Origin: Corynebacterium glucuronolyticum
GTDB lineage: Bacteria > Actinomycetota > Actinomycetes > Mycobacteriales > Mycobacteriaceae
DNA length: 64,000 bases
Direction of reading: 5' to 3'
Assembly (NCBI GenBank): GCA_022772305.1
Contig: JALFAQ010000045.1
Coordinates: forward strand, 62,001 to 126,000
The notes under the pieces are model-generated. The model was not told where the DNA came from. It ran no database searches and saw only the letters and a program-made list of their open reading frames with translations. A program made the position numbers and the translations under genes. Below, one piece after another: positions 1 through 10,124 of this stretch (position 1 is the stretch's first letter; every line of letters starts with the position of its first letter).

Positions 1-2098
1 AGTCACCCGGAGGGATGACACCGCCGACGCAAATGAGGATGTCCTCGCGGCCGAGCTTCTTCAGCTCTTCCTTCAGTGCCGGCACCAGCGTGAGGTGGCC
101 AGCAGCGAGTGAGGACACACCGACAACGTGGACGTCGGCATCCACGGCTGCACGTGCAGCTTCGGCAGGGGTCTGGAACAACGGTCCCACGTCGACGTCC
201 ATGCCCATATCGGCATAGGCGGAAGCGACGACCTTCTGACCACGGTCGTGGCCGTCCTGACCCATCTTCGCGATGAAGATACGGGGACGACGCCCCTCTT
301 CCTTCTCAAAAGCGTCGGACAGGGCGATGGCGCGCTGAACGTTATCCACCTTGCCCTCCTTTCCTACCTCATCCTTGTACACGCCAGAGAGGGTCTTAAC
401 CTCGGCCTCGTGGCGCCCGAAGACCTTCTCCAGAGCCATGGAGATTTCGCCCACAGTAGCCTTGGCGCGTGCAGCGTCAACAGAGAGCTTGAGGAGGTTG
501 AGCGACAGGTCGCCCGGCTTCTTCTCGTCCTCGTGTGCTGCAGCGTAGGTAAGGGCATCGAGGGTCTTCTGAACCTCAGCCTCATCACGCTCTTCACGCA
601 GTTTCTTGAGCTTTTCCAGCTGCTCGTGGCGAACGCGGGAGTTCTCAACCTTGAGAACCTCAATCTCCTCGTCCTCCAGAGCGTTGTACTTGTTCACACC
701 GATGAGGGCCTGGCGACCGGAATCGATGCGAGCCTGAGTACGTGCAGCAGACTCCTCAATACGGAGTTTCGGAATACCTTCGATGGTGGCCTGAGCCATA
801 CCGCCGGCTTCCTCAACCTCCTGGATGTGCTTGCGTGCGCGGGAAGCGAGCTCTGCAGTCAGCTTCTCTACGTAGTACGAACCTGCCCAAACATCGACTG
901 GCGCAACAGTGCCGGACTCCTGCTGCAGAAGCAGCTGGGTATTACGGGCAATACGTGCGGAGAAGTCACTCGGCAGGGCCAGTGCCTCATCAAGGGCGTT
1001 GGTGTGCAGCGACTGGGTCTGGCCCTGCGTTGCAGCCATCGCCTCGATGCAAGTACGTGCAACGTTGTTGTACACGTCCTGGGCGGTCAGGGACCAGCCA
1101 GAGGTCTGGGAGTGCGTGCGCAGTGACTGTGACTTCGGGTTCTTCGGATTGAACTTGCCCACGAGCTCGCTCCACAGGAGACGGCCAGCGCGCAGCTTTG
1201 CGATCTCCATGAAGGTGTTCATGGAAATACCCCAGAAGAAAGACAGACGCGGTGCGAACTTATCAACCTCGAGGCCTACGTCCTCACCAGCGCGGATGTA
1301 CTCGATGCCATCGGCCAGTGTGTAGGCCAGCTCGAGGTCAGCGGTAGCACCAGCTTCCTGGATGTGGTAGCCGGAAATGGAGATGGAGTTCCAGCGCGGC
1401 ATCTTCAACGAGGTGTACTCGAAGATGTTGGAGATGATACGCATGGAGGGCTTCGGCGGGTAGATGTAGGTGTTACGAACCATGAACTCCTTGAGGATGT
1501 CGTTCTGGATCGTACCTGCCAACTGCTCCGGCTCAACGCCCTGCTCCTCTGCCACAACAATGTAGAGGGCGAGAATCGGGAGCACGGCACCGTTCATCGT
1601 CATCGACACAGACACGTTGGAAAGGTCGATGCCCTGGAACAGCTCGCGCATATCGAGGATGGAGTCGATGGCCACACCGGCCATGCCCACGTCGCCGAGC
1701 ACGCGCTCATTATCGGAATCATAGCCGCGGTGCGTAGCGAGGTCGAAGGCCACGGACAGGCCCTTCTGACCAGCGGCCAGGTTGCGGCGGTAGAACGCGT
1801 TCGACTCGGCAGCGGTGGAGAAACCAGCGTACTGACGAATCGTCCACGGACGGTTGGTGTACATGGTGGCGTATGGGCCACGCATGAACGGACGGAATCC
1901 TGGTAAGGAGTCCAGTGGGTGCGGGTTCTCCCCAGACAGGAGAGCATCGCGGTCTGCGCGGTTGAATACGCGCTTAACCTCGATGCCTTCCGGCGTCTCC
2001 CAGATGTGCTCATCCTTTACCTGTGCCCCACCAGCGGCGGGTGCGGACGGCTCATCGGGAAGGCGAGTTACGTCTGCAAAATTTGGAATGGTTGCCAT
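1..2098 (-). CDS. mutB: methylmalonyl-CoA mutase large (catalytic) subunit, 3' end missing
   Basis: Catalyses the adenosylcobalamin-dependent interconversion of (R)-methylmalonyl-CoA and succinyl-CoA, linking propionyl-CoA metabolism to the TCA cycle. The visible part is about 699 codons and the gene runs off the left edge; the family is normally about 735 residues, so roughly 35-40 are missing. The C-terminal B12 domain is clear: the cobalamin histidine motif DGHDRG lies near residue 614, followed by SSLAAGH and GGVIPPGD. The ATG at 2098 starts [10 protein letters not shown]. An AGGAGG Shine-Dalgarno lies about 13 nt upstream and overlaps the mutA stop codon, suggesting translational coupling. 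It is the second gene of mutAB. Family and direction are certain; only the end is unseen. Confidence 0.96.
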   Translation of the reverse strand, partial: MATIPNFADVTRLPDEPSAPAAGGAQVKDEHIWETPEGIEVKRVFNRADRDALLSGENPHPLDSLPGFRPFMRGPYATMYTNRPWTIRQYAGFSTAAESNAFYRRNLAAGQKGLSVAFDLATHRGYDSDNERVLGDVGMAGVAIDSILDMRELFQGIDLSNVSVSMTMNGAVLPILALYIVVAEEQGVEPEQLAGTIQNDILKEFMVRNTYIYPPKPSMRIISNIFEYTSLKMPRWNSISISGYHIQEAGATADLELAYTLADGIEYIRAGEDVGLEVDKFAPRLSFFWGISMNTFMEIAKLRAGRLLWSELVGKFNPKNPKSQSLRTHSQTSGWSLTAQDVYNNVARTCIEAMAATQGQTQSLHTNALDEALALPSDFSARIARNTQLLLQQESGTVAPVDVWAGSYYVEKLTAELASRARKHIQEVEEAGGMAQATIEGIPKLRIEESAARTQARIDSGRQALIGVNKYNALEDEEIEVLKVENSRVRHEQLEKLKKLREERDEAEVQKTLDALTYAAAHEDEKKPGDLSLNLLKLSVDAARAKATVGEISMALEKVFGRHEAEVKTLSGVYKDEVGKEGKVDNVQRAIALSDAFEKEEGRRPRIFIAKMGQDGHDRGQKVVASAYADMGMDVDVGPLFQTPAEAARAAVDADVHVVGVSSLAAGHLTLVPALKEELKKLGREDILICVGGVIPPGD

Positions 2099-2115
2099 TT
2101 TCTTTCTCAATCCTC

Positions 2116-3975
2116 CTAGGCACCAAGCTTGGTGAGCATGTCGGACAGGGTTTCGCCTGCGTTGATCTTCACGTTGAGGTAACCATCGGGAGCGTCCTCC
2201 TTGCCTTCGAAGCTCTTCTCAGAGCCAGCAAGAAGAATCGTCTTCCCGGTCTCACGCAGTGCCTTGAGAGCCTCGAGACCACTGACCTCGTACTCCTTGT
2301 CATTGCCACAGATGATGAGGATATCGGCGGCATTGGCAGCTTCCTTGAAGCCATCTTCACCGGGGACGACCTGGCCGGGGTTGTTGACGGCGATGCCACC
2401 GGTACCTACAAGGTTGGTGATCCAGCCGGTGCGGATGTTGTGTTTGGCCAGCGGACCGAGCGGAATCAGGCCGACAGTCGGGCGAACGCCGTGCTCCTCG
2501 AGGTAATCGTCGGAGCGGTTGCGCATAGCCTCGAACTCGGCTGCCCAGCGACGGACACCCTTAGGTTCTATGCGAGCTTCCTTGGACAGCGGCTTTTCAG
2601 CCAGATTCGGGAACTCGTTGATCGCCGTAACGGACTTCTTGCGACGGGAGATGTCCTCGTAGCGTGCCTTGGACGTGGCATCGAGGGTCTCGCGGACGTA
2701 GTCAGCAGCAGCGCTGAAGCCACCCTTTGCCTCGACCTCGGTGAAGATCTTCCACGCAACCTCTGCGACCTCTTGGGTCAGCTTCTCTGCGTAGTAAGCA
2801 CCACCGGCGGGGTCGATGACGTAGCCCAGGTGCGACTCTTCGATGAGAAGAAGGTTCGTGTTGCGCGCGATGCGGTGCACGAAGTCGCGGGAGGTGTTGG
2901 GCAGGCCACCCTTGATGGCGAAGTCGAAGGGCAGAACCTCCATGTCGGTTGCTCCGCCGACACCGGCAGAGAATGCAGCCACCGTGCTACGGAGCATGTT
3001 CACCCAGGGATCGCGCTGCGTAAACATGATCGGAGCGGTGATGGCGTGCTGCGGGGTGTGGGCGGCGAGCTCAGGGACACCGAGCACCTCAGCAACGCGG
3101 GCCCAAAGAATACGGGCGGCACGGAACTTGGTGATTTGGTTGAACTGCTCGTCTGTGGCCGCAAAGCGGAAGGAGAGCTGGTTGAAAGCGTCTTCAACGC
3201 TCAGACCTGCGTCAGCAAGCTTGCGGAGGTATTCAACGGCGGCAGCGAGGACGAAACCGACCTCTTCGCCGTCGGATGCGCCCTGGTTAGAGAACGCGAC
3301 ACCGTCAACGAGAATGGCGCGGGCATCGGACTTTGCATCGTTGGCCAGCTTGGCGAGCTCGATGGCCTCGTCCATGGACACAGACTCGGACTCGTCGTAG
3401 GTGGAGGTGAGAGGTGAAGCACCGAATTCGATGCGGATCTCCTCTTCCTTCTCCTGGCCCTCAGCGAGGGAGAGCAGAGCCTTGGCAGCCTCGGTGGCAT
3501 CCTTGCCTGCCTCGAGACGTACCGGAGCGTAAGCAAACAGGACCTTGTCCAGTGCCTGCTTCAGATCTGCGGGCGCGATGTGATCGTCGCCACGAAGATC
3601 GAGAACGAGAGAGTTCGTGCCGTAGTTAAGGGCATGCATGATCTTCTCGTTGGTGGTCTTGGCGTCGCCCTCAGCGCCGAAACGCTCAGTGACCCCCCAG
3701 CCCTCTGCCTTGGCGCTCGGCCCCTGGGAACCACGGAGGTACGGGAACTTGCCCGGCTCCGGAGCTTCCTCAAGCTCGTCGGCGCGCGTGAAGAGCGGCT
3801 TAATCTTAATCTCATCGTAAGTGGTGCGGATGAGGCGCTTCCAGATGTCCAGAGGAACGTCAGCGACGTCCTTCTTGTGGACACGAGCGAAGACCTTCGC
3901 AGCTGCCTTGCACCAATCTTGCTGAGTTTCTTCGAAATCAGCCGGCAACGGAGTGCCGTTGTGCGCATCAGTCAC
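2116..3975 (-). CDS. mutA: methylmalonyl-CoA mutase small subunit
   Basis: Non-catalytic partner of MutB in the heterodimeric actinobacterial mutase. The 619-residue protein has the mutase barrel fold region (for example [12 protein letters not shown] and DPAGGAYY). Its C-terminal domain has the fold region but lacks the DxHxxG cobalamin motif seen in the neighbouring large subunit, as expected of the small subunit. The GTG start at 3975 has AAGAAGG about 10 nt upstream and gives MTDAHNGT. It ends 17 bp before mutB, so the two should be co-transcribed from a promoter in the gap above 3975. Confidence 0.95.
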   Translation of the reverse strand: MTDAHNGTPLPADFEETQQDWCKAAAKVFARVHKKDVADVPLDIWKRLIRTTYDEIKIKPLFTRADELEEAPEPGKFPYLRGSQGPSAKAEGWGVTERFGAEGDAKTTNEKIMHALNYGTNSLVLDLRGDDHIAPADLKQALDKVLFAYAPVRLEAGKDATEAAKALLSLAEGQEKEEEIRIEFGASPLTSTYDESESVSMDEAIELAKLANDAKSDARAILVDGVAFSNQGASDGEEVGFVLAAAVEYLRKLADAGLSVEDAFNQLSFRFAATDEQFNQITKFRAARILWARVAEVLGVPELAAHTPQHAITAPIMFTQRDPWVNMLRSTVAAFSAGVGGATDMEVLPFDFAIKGGLPNTSRDFVHRIARNTNLLLIEESHLGYVIDPAGGAYYAEKLTQEVAEVAWKIFTEVEAKGGFSAAADYVRETLDATSKARYEDISRRKKSVTAINEFPNLAEKPLSKEARIEPKGVRRWAAEFEAMRNRSDDYLEEHGVRPTVGLIPLGPLAKHNIRTGWITNLVGTGGIAVNNPGQVVPGEDGFKEAANAADILIICGNDKEYEVSGLEALKALRETGKTILLAGSEKSFEGKEDAPDGYLNVKINAGETLSDMLTKLGA

Positions 3976-4557
3976 GGGGATGAACCTTCTTCCCTATTAC
4001 TGGTTAATTATTTAATGAACACGAGTGTGCAGTACGAATAAGCACTGGCAAAAACACTATCTCCCTTGTTCCTGCCAAGCCCTCATGCTCTACGCCGTCC
4101 AGTGTGCCAGAAGGGGGGGAAACGTAGTGCACAGTTCTGCAGCCACGTAGTCCTCCTCTATCGGCTCCTGCCGGCGTAGATAGCCGACTAAACACATTCG
4201 TTTATCTAGTCTAGCCAGATGCCCGACAGAATGCTTGAGGCAGGAAACTTCCCGTACGAGTGTTTTATTCTCCAGAAATAGGCTGTTAACTGGAGATTTG
4301 GCGGAATTGGTCTGATGTCGCCTAAAAAAGTGTGCCCGATCTCACCCGTTTTATTCCGAACATTCGACAAAGTAGTCCGAAAAGACCACGTTTTAGAGCG
4401 TTGTTTAACAATCAATAACAACACTCGGACATCTTCTACAGAACTCGACGTGGAACCTCTCATCTCTCGTTACCTCAACACACAGTCGCACCCATCTCCG
4501 ACGAGCGCCTCCGTTATCACACGCCGGTTAACCATGCGTGGATTCCTGGTTTAAAAT
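3976..4557. other. intergenic region between mutA and the VTT gene
   Basis: A 582-bp AT-richer gap between two divergent genes. It must hold the mutAB promoter on the minus strand and the promoter of the membrane-protein gene on the plus strand. Short open frames here have poor protein-like composition and I do not call them. I see no convincing operator, RNA gene or repeat. Confidence 0.6.
4552..4557 (+). promoter_or_regulatory. -10 hexamer, possible leaderless start
   Basis: TAAAAT ends directly before the GTG at 4558 and 9 nt before the ATG at 4567. No Shine-Dalgarno sequence precedes either start. The spacing fits transcription beginning at or near the ATG. Inferred from sequence only. 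Confidence 0.4.
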
Positions 4558-5325
4558 GTGGCCACCATGACAGTAATATTCCGCAGGGCGATCCACTGGG
4601 TGAGGCAATTCCTCGACTTTTGCCACACGGTCATAGCCGATGCTATCGCCACCTTCAAGGCGTTTCCCCGGTGGAAGCAGTGTGCCGTCATTGGTGCGGC
4701 AATTATCGCCGTCGGCCTCTTTATTTTTGTGGATATTCCCAGCGTGGAGTTGCTGAGACAATGGGCCGATAGGGCCGGAAACTGGTTTTTCCTGGTCTAT
4801 TTCCTTGTCTACGTTGTGTTTACGCAGTTCCCCATCCCCCGTACGTTCTTTACGCTGATGTCCGGGATTTTCTTCGGCCCCATTCGTGGATGCATTCTCG
4901 CCCTCACTGCCACAACAGTGTCGGCCATTATTTCCTTTGTCATCGTTCGATATTTCCTCCGGGATTGGATGGCACCAAAGCTCACCCATCCCGCGGTCTC
5001 CGGTATTGACGAGAGGCTGAGACAACGCGGATGGCTGTCTGTAACGTGCCTGCGCATGATTGCTGGCATCCCCTTCTTCATGCTCAACTACTCGACGGCG
5101 GTGAGTTCCATCCGGTTCTTGCCCTATATCGCTGCGACGTTTATTGGTTCCGCTCCCAACACGATCGCTATCGTTCTACTTGGCGATACACTTACTGGCA
5201 ACGTGAATCCAGCGCTTCTTCTCGTCTCTGCAATCCTCCTGGTGATCGGGGTATCTGGTCTCGTTCTCGATGCGAAGCTTCCTGTTCGCTCTGAGAACAA
5301 CCTCACTCCTGCCGCTAGCCGATAG
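4558..5325 (+). CDS. VTT (TVP38/TMEM64, DedA-like) membrane protein
   Basis: Integral membrane protein of about 252-255 residues. A short basic N-terminus is followed by about five or six hydrophobic segments: CAVIGAAIIAVGLFIFV, FFLVYFLVYVVF, the ILALTATTVSAII stretch, and two C-terminal helices. The VTT/SNARE-associated core is recognisable from FTLMSGIFFGPIRG, followed by the R-x-x-x-G-I-P-F-F-M-L-N-Y segment. The family is linked to lipid scrambling or undecaprenyl-phosphate recycling, but the role here is not known. The first possible start is GTG 4558; ATG 4567 is equally likely if the mRNA is leaderless. It stands alone between mutA and the next plus-strand gene. Confidence 0.82.
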   Translation: MATMTVIFRRAIHWVRQFLDFCHTVIADAIATFKAFPRWKQCAVIGAAIIAVGLFIFVDIPSVELLRQWADRAGNWFFLVYFLVYVVFTQFPIPRTFFTLMSGIFFGPIRGCILALTATTVSAIISFVIVRYFLRDWMAPKLTHPAVSGIDERLRQRGWLSVTCLRMIAGIPFFMLNYSTAVSSIRFLPYIAATFIGSAPNTIAIVLLGDTLTGNVNPALLLVSAILLVIGVSGLVLDAKLPVRSENNLTPAASR

Positions 5326-5502
5326 AGACGAACAACGGACGGTACCTGGCCGTCTCCCCTTCCCCGCCAGTAAAGGCTAGAGGGTAGACTAAAGGTGTTA
5401 TCGAGGACGCGTCGGAGACCACACCACGCCCGCCGACAATCGGCATCACTTCGTGCGCTGGTGGAAGTCGACACATGCGTAGTAGTGGAAAGAGGGTGCG
5501 AG

Positions 5503-6063
5503 ATGTTTGCAATCCAGGCGACGTACAAAGGCAAGGAGAAACGTCGCGGTGACATTGTCCGGCGTTCCGCCGAAGCGCTCTCCACAATCACTGATGGATC
5601 TGACTTTGAGGTCCACAACGTCGATACGATCTCGGCTCCCGTCTCCTCGTCCGAGTCTGCTGTCGCCATCATCATGGCGCTCCTGTCATCTGAACAGTGG
5701 TTGATCAGTCTCGGTTGCGGGTCTACCGCCGAGGATGCATGTGCTTTTGCCGCACGCGCTGCGAAGAAGGGCCCCCGGACACTTCCCGTAACCGTAGCGA
5801 CTCCCAAGCATGAGGAAATCTATGAACGAGCCATCGTCGATGCCTTTGTACTCATCGCCTTTGTCCTGGCAAAGCGCTCCGACCAGGGCCGTGAGGCCAC
5901 AGGACTCATGCGCACTGGATTAAGCCAGGTGGAGGCTGCAGAGGAGCTCGGCATTAGTAAACAAGCGATGAGCCAGCGTTTGAAAGCAGCAGGGTGGGAT
6001 GCGGAGAACGCGGGCTGGGAGCTCGCCACCAAACTTCTTCAGCAAGTTTCCCACGCGTTGTAA
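5503..6063 (+). CDS. small helix-turn-helix DNA-binding protein, family not assigned
   Basis: A 186-residue protein starting MFAIQATYKG. I choose ATG 5503 because AGAGGG lies just upstream and the residues before it are not protein-like. The N-terminal two thirds form an alpha/beta domain that I do not recognise with confidence. The C-terminus contains a good helix-turn-helix, LSQVEAAEELGISKQAMSQR (about residues 139-158), followed by a short helical tail. It is probably a regulator, possibly distantly SatD- or MarR-like; the target is unknown. A hairpin follows the gene. Confidence 0.7.
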   Translation: MFAIQATYKGKEKRRGDIVRRSAEALSTITDGSDFEVHNVDTISAPVSSSESAVAIIMALLSSEQWLISLGCGSTAEDACAFAARAAKKGPRTLPVTVATPKHEEIYERAIVDAFVLIAFVLAKRSDQGREATGLMRTGLSQVEAAEELGISKQAMSQRLKAAGWDAENAGWELATKLLQQVSHAL

Positions 6064-6111
6064 ATATTCTCCTGGGATCTTCTCACTCAAGAATTAGCAC
6101 TGAACAGACAA

Positions 6112-6141
6112 AAAGCCGGAAGGAATTTTCCTTCCAGCTTT
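6112..6141. terminator. hairpin between convergent genes
   Basis: Inverted repeat AAAGCcGGAAGGAA / TTCCTTCCaGCTTT separated by two bases, with one mismatch. It lies between the HTH gene and the convergent SPFH gene, where a bidirectional terminator is expected. The T tract is short. Confidence 0.6.
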
Positions 6142-6216
6142 CGACTTGCGAGCTTCTATCCTGTCCTTACGAGACTTAGGCGACATCCGCGACATCGCTG
6201 CTAGCGGTGTGCAGAG

Positions 6217-7533
6217 CTAGTCACCGAAGTGCGGGAGCTGCCGCTCCTCCGTTTCTGGTCGCACCTGGTGGGCACCACCCGGCTCAGGAGCGGACACCCT
6301 ACTCTCGCTGGGTTGTTTCCCCGTGAGCGGGAACTGCGGCTGCGGGGCATCGAGTGCGGCGTGATCTGTGTTTGCGCCTTGTGCTGCCTGCTCGGCGGCA
6401 AGCTTTTCATCCCGCTTGGCCTTTGCTGCTTCGTGCGGCGCGGGCTCGACCGGTCGGGTGGCCTCTCGGTTGGCCTTCGCAACAGCGGCGGCGATCTCCG
6501 GATCGGAATCGGTGGAGAACCACTTATCTGTCTCCTTATCCGCGACGACCTCGAGGCCCTCGTCGTCGACAGGAGCAGGCTCGTAACGGAATACGTCGTC
6601 TTCGTCCTTCTTAGCAAAGGAACGAGCAAACTTCTCCAGCGAGTCGCCAAACTCGCTCGGGATCATCCACACCTTGGAGGACTGCCCCTCTGCAATCTTC
6701 GGTAGCTTCTCCAGGTACTGGTACGCGAGTACCTCAGGGGTGACCTTGGCAGCCTTGATAGAAGCGTTAATCTTCTGAATTGCCTTCGCCTCACCCTGCG
6801 CCTCAAGGTAGCGGGCAGCACGTTCGCCCTCTGCGCGTAGGATCATCGCCTGCCGCTCCGCCTCAGCGCTGAGGATGGCTGCGGACTTCTCGCCTTCAGC
6901 CATGAGAATGCGGGCCTGCTTTTCACCCTCAGCTGTGCGGATATCCGCTTCGCGCTGACCTTCAGCAGTAAGGATCATGGCGCGCTTTTCGCGGTCCGCC
7001 TTCATCTGCTTTTCCATGGACTGCTGAATGGACGGTGGCGGATCAATGGCCTTGAGCTCCACGCGGGAAATTCTGAGTCCCCACTTAGTGGTGGCGGAAT
7101 CCAGCTCGCCACGCAGCCTCCGGTTGATGACATCGCGGGAGGTGAGAGTCTCTTCGAGCGTCATGCCACCGACCACGTCACGGAGGGTGGCGACGGAAAT
7201 CTGCTCGACACCGACGATGTAGTTGTCGACACCGTAGATCGCGAGCTTCGGATCGTTGATTTGGAAGGTAACCACGATATCGATGGCCACGGTGAGGTTG
7301 TCCTCTGTAATCACGGCCTGTGGCGGGAAGCTGACGACGCGCTCACGCGTGTCGATCTTTGCCCTGATCCGATCAACAAACGGGACAAGGAGGGTGATGC
7401 CTCCCTCCACGGTGCGCGTGTAGCGGCCAAGGCGCTCGACAACCGCTGCTGTCCCCTGCGGGACGAGCGCGATGGAGCGGGCTACAACGACGACAACCAA
7501 GAGGAGGATAAGGCCGAGAACAATAAAGGACAT
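6217..7533 (-). CDS. SPFH/band-7 (stomatin/QmcA-like) membrane protein
   Basis: A 438-residue membrane-anchored scaffold protein. One N-terminal hydrophobic helix (about residues 2-22) is followed by an SPFH domain beginning VPQGTAAVVERLGRY. A long coiled coil then carries repeated AEGE-x-x-AR-type motifs (about residues 190-265), as in QmcA/HflK-like proteins. The last 110 or so residues are charged, low-complexity and proline/alanine-rich, a tail longer than in the shortest family members. These proteins form membrane microdomains and often pair with NfeD, which is the gene just upstream here (8171-7743). Probably co-transcribed with it. Confidence 0.9.
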   Translation of the reverse strand: MSFIVLGLILLLVVVVVARSIALVPQGTAAVVERLGRYTRTVEGGITLLVPFVDRIRAKIDTRERVVSFPPQAVITEDNLTVAIDIVVTFQINDPKLAIYGVDNYIVGVEQISVATLRDVVGGMTLEETLTSRDVINRRLRGELDSATTKWGLRISRVELKAIDPPPSIQQSMEKQMKADREKRAMILTAEGQREADIRTAEGEKQARILMAEGEKSAAILSAEAERQAMILRAEGERAARYLEAQGEAKAIQKINASIKAAKVTPEVLAYQYLEKLPKIAEGQSSKVWMIPSEFGDSLEKFARSFAKKDEDDVFRYEPAPVDDEGLEVVADKETDKWFSTDSDPEIAAAVAKANREATRPVEPAPHEAAKAKRDEKLAAEQAAQGANTDHAALDAPQPQFPLTGKQPSESRVSAPEPGGAHQVRPETEERQLPHFGD

Positions 7534-7742
7534 GTTCTTTCGATCGCCTTTCGGTTAGTTAACGGGAGTATTTCCACGTCCCAGCCTACGTGTATTTCCC
7601 CCACACCGCCCGGACGCAGTTGTGACTTGGTCTGCTCCCCCTTGCCACGGTCCTACAGTAAGCCGTGAGGAACAAACAGGTGGGCGACGATGGAGCGTCG
7701 ACAAGCAGAAAAGCCTCGCGTTGAAGGCTGCGCACCGCGGGC

Positions 7743-8171
7743 TTAGACATCCTCCCACACAACGGCCGTGTTCCCTTCGATGCTGACGACACGCACGACC
7801 TCTCCCGGAAGGAACTCATGCGACGGATCAAGGCTCCTTGCTGACCAGATGGAGCCATCAAGGCGAATTTGCCCGGACTGACCACCGACCGTTTCCAGCA
7901 CGTGCCCGGTCTTTCCCTCCAAAGCCTTCTGGGAGGTGTCCAGAATAGGGCTCTTCATCATGCGGCGACGCAGCCAGGGGCGCAACAGGAAGAGCAGCCC
8001 AATGGCGAAAACGGCGAAAACGATCACTTCCACGGCGACTGGCAAACCAATGAGCGACACACCCGCGGTGCCAAGTGCGGCGAGAGCCAGCATAAGAAGA
8101 GTGAAGTCACCGACTGCTAACTCGGCAGCGCCGAGCGCCAGTGCTGCAATTAACCAGACTAAAGAACCCAC
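7743..8171 (-). CDS. NfeD-family membrane protein
   Basis: A 142-residue protein with two or three N-terminal transmembrane segments (LIAALALGAAELAVGDFTLL and VIVFAVFAIGLLFLL), then a small OB-fold domain of the NfeD C-terminal type, ending GEVVRVVSIEGNTAVVWEDV. The GTG start at 8171 gives MGSLVWLIAA. NfeD proteins work with SPFH proteins in membrane domain organisation or proteolysis; the SPFH gene lies 209 bp downstream on the same strand. This is the short, protease-less type. Confidence 0.88.
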   Translation of the reverse strand: MGSLVWLIAALALGAAELAVGDFTLLMLALAALGTAGVSLIGLPVAVEVIVFAVFAIGLLFLLRPWLRRRMMKSPILDTSQKALEGKTGHVLETVGGQSGQIRLDGSIWSARSLDPSHEFLPGEVVRVVSIEGNTAVVWEDV

Positions 8172-8238
8172 AAGGATTAGGGTACATGAGCGCTGACCGT
8201 CGGCGGTGCTGCTTCCCGTTTGTCAAGAGAGGCTGTGG

Positions 8239-9072
8239 CTACATCATGTCTTCCTTTGTTAATTGCGGATTGGTGACAAAGTCGACGAGCCGCTCAACTG
8301 CATTAATGAGCGAGGAATTCACATCCTTGTACGAATGCACCGCGTTGTACACACGGTTCCACCCCTCCTTCGGCTCGTGCCAACCAAGACGATCGCACAC
8401 GCCCTGCTTCCAATCCTCTCCGCGAGGAACGTCGGGCCAGGCACGAATCCCCACGGAGGCCGGCTTGACGGCTGCCCAGATGTCGATGAATGGGTGTCCG
8501 GTGACGAGTACATGCGGGCCAACGGACTGGGTGAGACGTGCCTCCTTCGAGCCGCGCACGAGGTGATCGGCGAGCACACCGACGCGTCGCTCGGCCCGTG
8601 GCTGAAACTCCCGCAACCGATCCGGGAGGTTATCGAGCCCCTCCAAGTACTCGACGGCAACGCCTTCTACTCGAAGGTCATGACCCCAAATCCGCTCAAC
8701 GATCGCTGCGTCGTGGATGCCTTCCACCCAGATGCGAGACGGCAGAGCGACGCGCGCCTCGTGGTGTTCGACCATGCGCGAGCCTGAATTGGAGCGTCGC
8801 GGCTGCCGCAGTGGCACGAATCTCGTGGGGGTTACACGCTGTCCATCGACCATGAACGCGCCGGCGCGAACGGGAAATATCCGGGTCTTTCCGTGCCTAT
8901 CCTCCAGGCGCAGCATGTCGCCCTGCGGGGTCTTCTCCCACCCCACGACGGCACCAACATACCCGTCAGCGAACACCTCGAAGACGGTTCCCAGCTTGGC
9001 GGGGACTGCATCGTAGCGGGGCGGGCGGTTGCACGCGTGTCCATCGAAAATATTGCTTGAGTACCGGTCCAT
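8239..9072 (-). CDS. DUF3097 family protein
   Basis: A 277-residue soluble actinobacterial protein of unknown function, recognised by YDAVPAKLGTVFEVFADGYVG near the N-terminus and the long conserved segment around WVEGIHDAAIVERIWGHDLR (about residue 120). The latter resembles the TOPRIM-like core, with the acidic residue in EGIHDA. I start at ATG 9072 (MDRYSSNIF) because it gives the normal family length and has TATTAT eight bases upstream. A longer open frame reaches 9207 but its first 45 residues look non-native. Likely first gene of a set with NfeD and SPFH, 67 bp upstream of NfeD. Confidence 0.85.
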   Translation of the reverse strand: MDRYSSNIFDGHACNRPPRYDAVPAKLGTVFEVFADGYVGAVVGWEKTPQGDMLRLEDRHGKTRIFPVRAGAFMVDGQRVTPTRFVPLRQPRRSNSGSRMVEHHEARVALPSRIWVEGIHDAAIVERIWGHDLRVEGVAVEYLEGLDNLPDRLREFQPRAERRVGVLADHLVRGSKEARLTQSVGPHVLVTGHPFIDIWAAVKPASVGIRAWPDVPRGEDWKQGVCDRLGWHEPKEGWNRVYNAVHSYKDVNSSLINAVERLVDFVTNPQLTKEDMM

Positions 9073-9080
9073 GGGAAAAG

Positions 9081-9086
9081 ATAATA
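9081..9086 (-). promoter_or_regulatory. -10 hexamer TATTAT for the DUF3097 gene
   Basis: On the minus strand TATTAT lies 8 nt before ATG 9072 with no Shine-Dalgarno in between. This fits a leaderless mRNA and supports the shorter start. Confidence 0.45.
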
Positions 9087-9228
9087 GTGAACGCAAAGCC
9101 CAGTCGTGCCCACCCGGTACGGTTAGGCGCGTTGTGCGCCACTCAGTCGACGTAGTCAACTCACGTGTGCGAAGCGGTACAGTAGCCAACCTAGATATTT
9201 TGTCCACTCGATCCCGAGAAGGAGCCTC

Positions 9229-9960
9229 ATGAATCCCCGTGACCTGGTTTATTCACCTGAGCAGAACTGTGCTCTGTGGGTTTCTGCGTGGATTCACGGC
9301 GCGGTTTCCCTCGATGATGCCCAGGATGCTCTCTGGGAACTCGACTTGGCCATGGATGATGAGGTTCTCCGTGAGATTCTCGCCGAGGCAAGCGAAGCGA
9401 GGGCAGCAGGTACCGGCGATGGATCCGGCATCGTTCGTTTACTCCTCGGCGGTTACGGGCGTCCGCTTCCACGGGGTGTGGCGGACGGCTTCGGCATCGT
9501 CTCCGGACCGTTCATGCACGCGTGGTCGTCCTACACCAACGAGGACGGATTCACTTGTTGGACCCATTCGGTGCACGACACGGTGCTGTTCACTGAGCCG
9601 CATATGCCGGGCGAGGCGGATTTTCTCCTCGCGGAGGCAACGCGCCAGGCTTCGACGCTTATCGATGCCCTCCAGCCGACATCTTCTCGCTCCTCCATGC
9701 TTGCTCAGCCCCGGCTTATCGTCGGTACGCTCTCCGATTTCTACGAGGCTCCCGGAACGCCACCAGGTGTCGCACCCCGTGCAGAGAAGCTCATCACGCG
9801 GGCGAACCGCGTCGCCGCGATCATCGAGACTGTCCAGGATAGGGCGCGCGACCACGCCTTCGATGCCCAGTTGTTCCCCCTCCTCAGCAGGATTTCCGAT
9901 GCCCGAATGGCAGCCGTTGCCGCCGCCGACCGCGAGTACCAGCGTGGTGGAATGAGCTAG
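9229..9960 (+). CDS. conserved hypothetical actinobacterial protein
   Basis: A 243-residue soluble protein starting MNPRDLVYSP at ATG 9229, with a good AAGGAG ribosome-binding site. It has no signal peptide or membrane segment. The N-terminal 60 residues are acidic and helical (DDAQDALWELDLAMDDEVLR), the centre is rich in Gly and aromatic residues, and the C-terminus is again helical. I recognise no catalytic motif. It is divergent from DUF3097 with 156 bp between starts and convergent with the ferrochelatase gene. Codon use matches its neighbours, so it is a real gene of unknown function. Confidence 0.78.
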   Translation: MNPRDLVYSPEQNCALWVSAWIHGAVSLDDAQDALWELDLAMDDEVLREILAEASEARAAGTGDGSGIVRLLLGGYGRPLPRGVADGFGIVSGPFMHAWSSYTNEDGFTCWTHSVHDTVLFTEPHMPGEADFLLAEATRQASTLIDALQPTSSRSSMLAQPRLIVGTLSDFYEAPGTPPGVAPRAEKLITRANRVAAIIETVQDRARDHAFDAQLFPLLSRISDARMAAVAAADREYQRGGMS

Positions 9961-10124
9961 CAGGCCCACACAACGATGAAGCCGTAGCCAGCGAGAGCCT
10001 TTGCCCCCGAAGCCTCAAGCTTATGGAGTTTGCCGGACTCCCTACCGCCTACAGAAAACTCCTAGTACAGCTAGACCCGCGGAGCCTGCGGGGCTCACGT
10101 GATCAGCGATGCCTGCGCGAACCC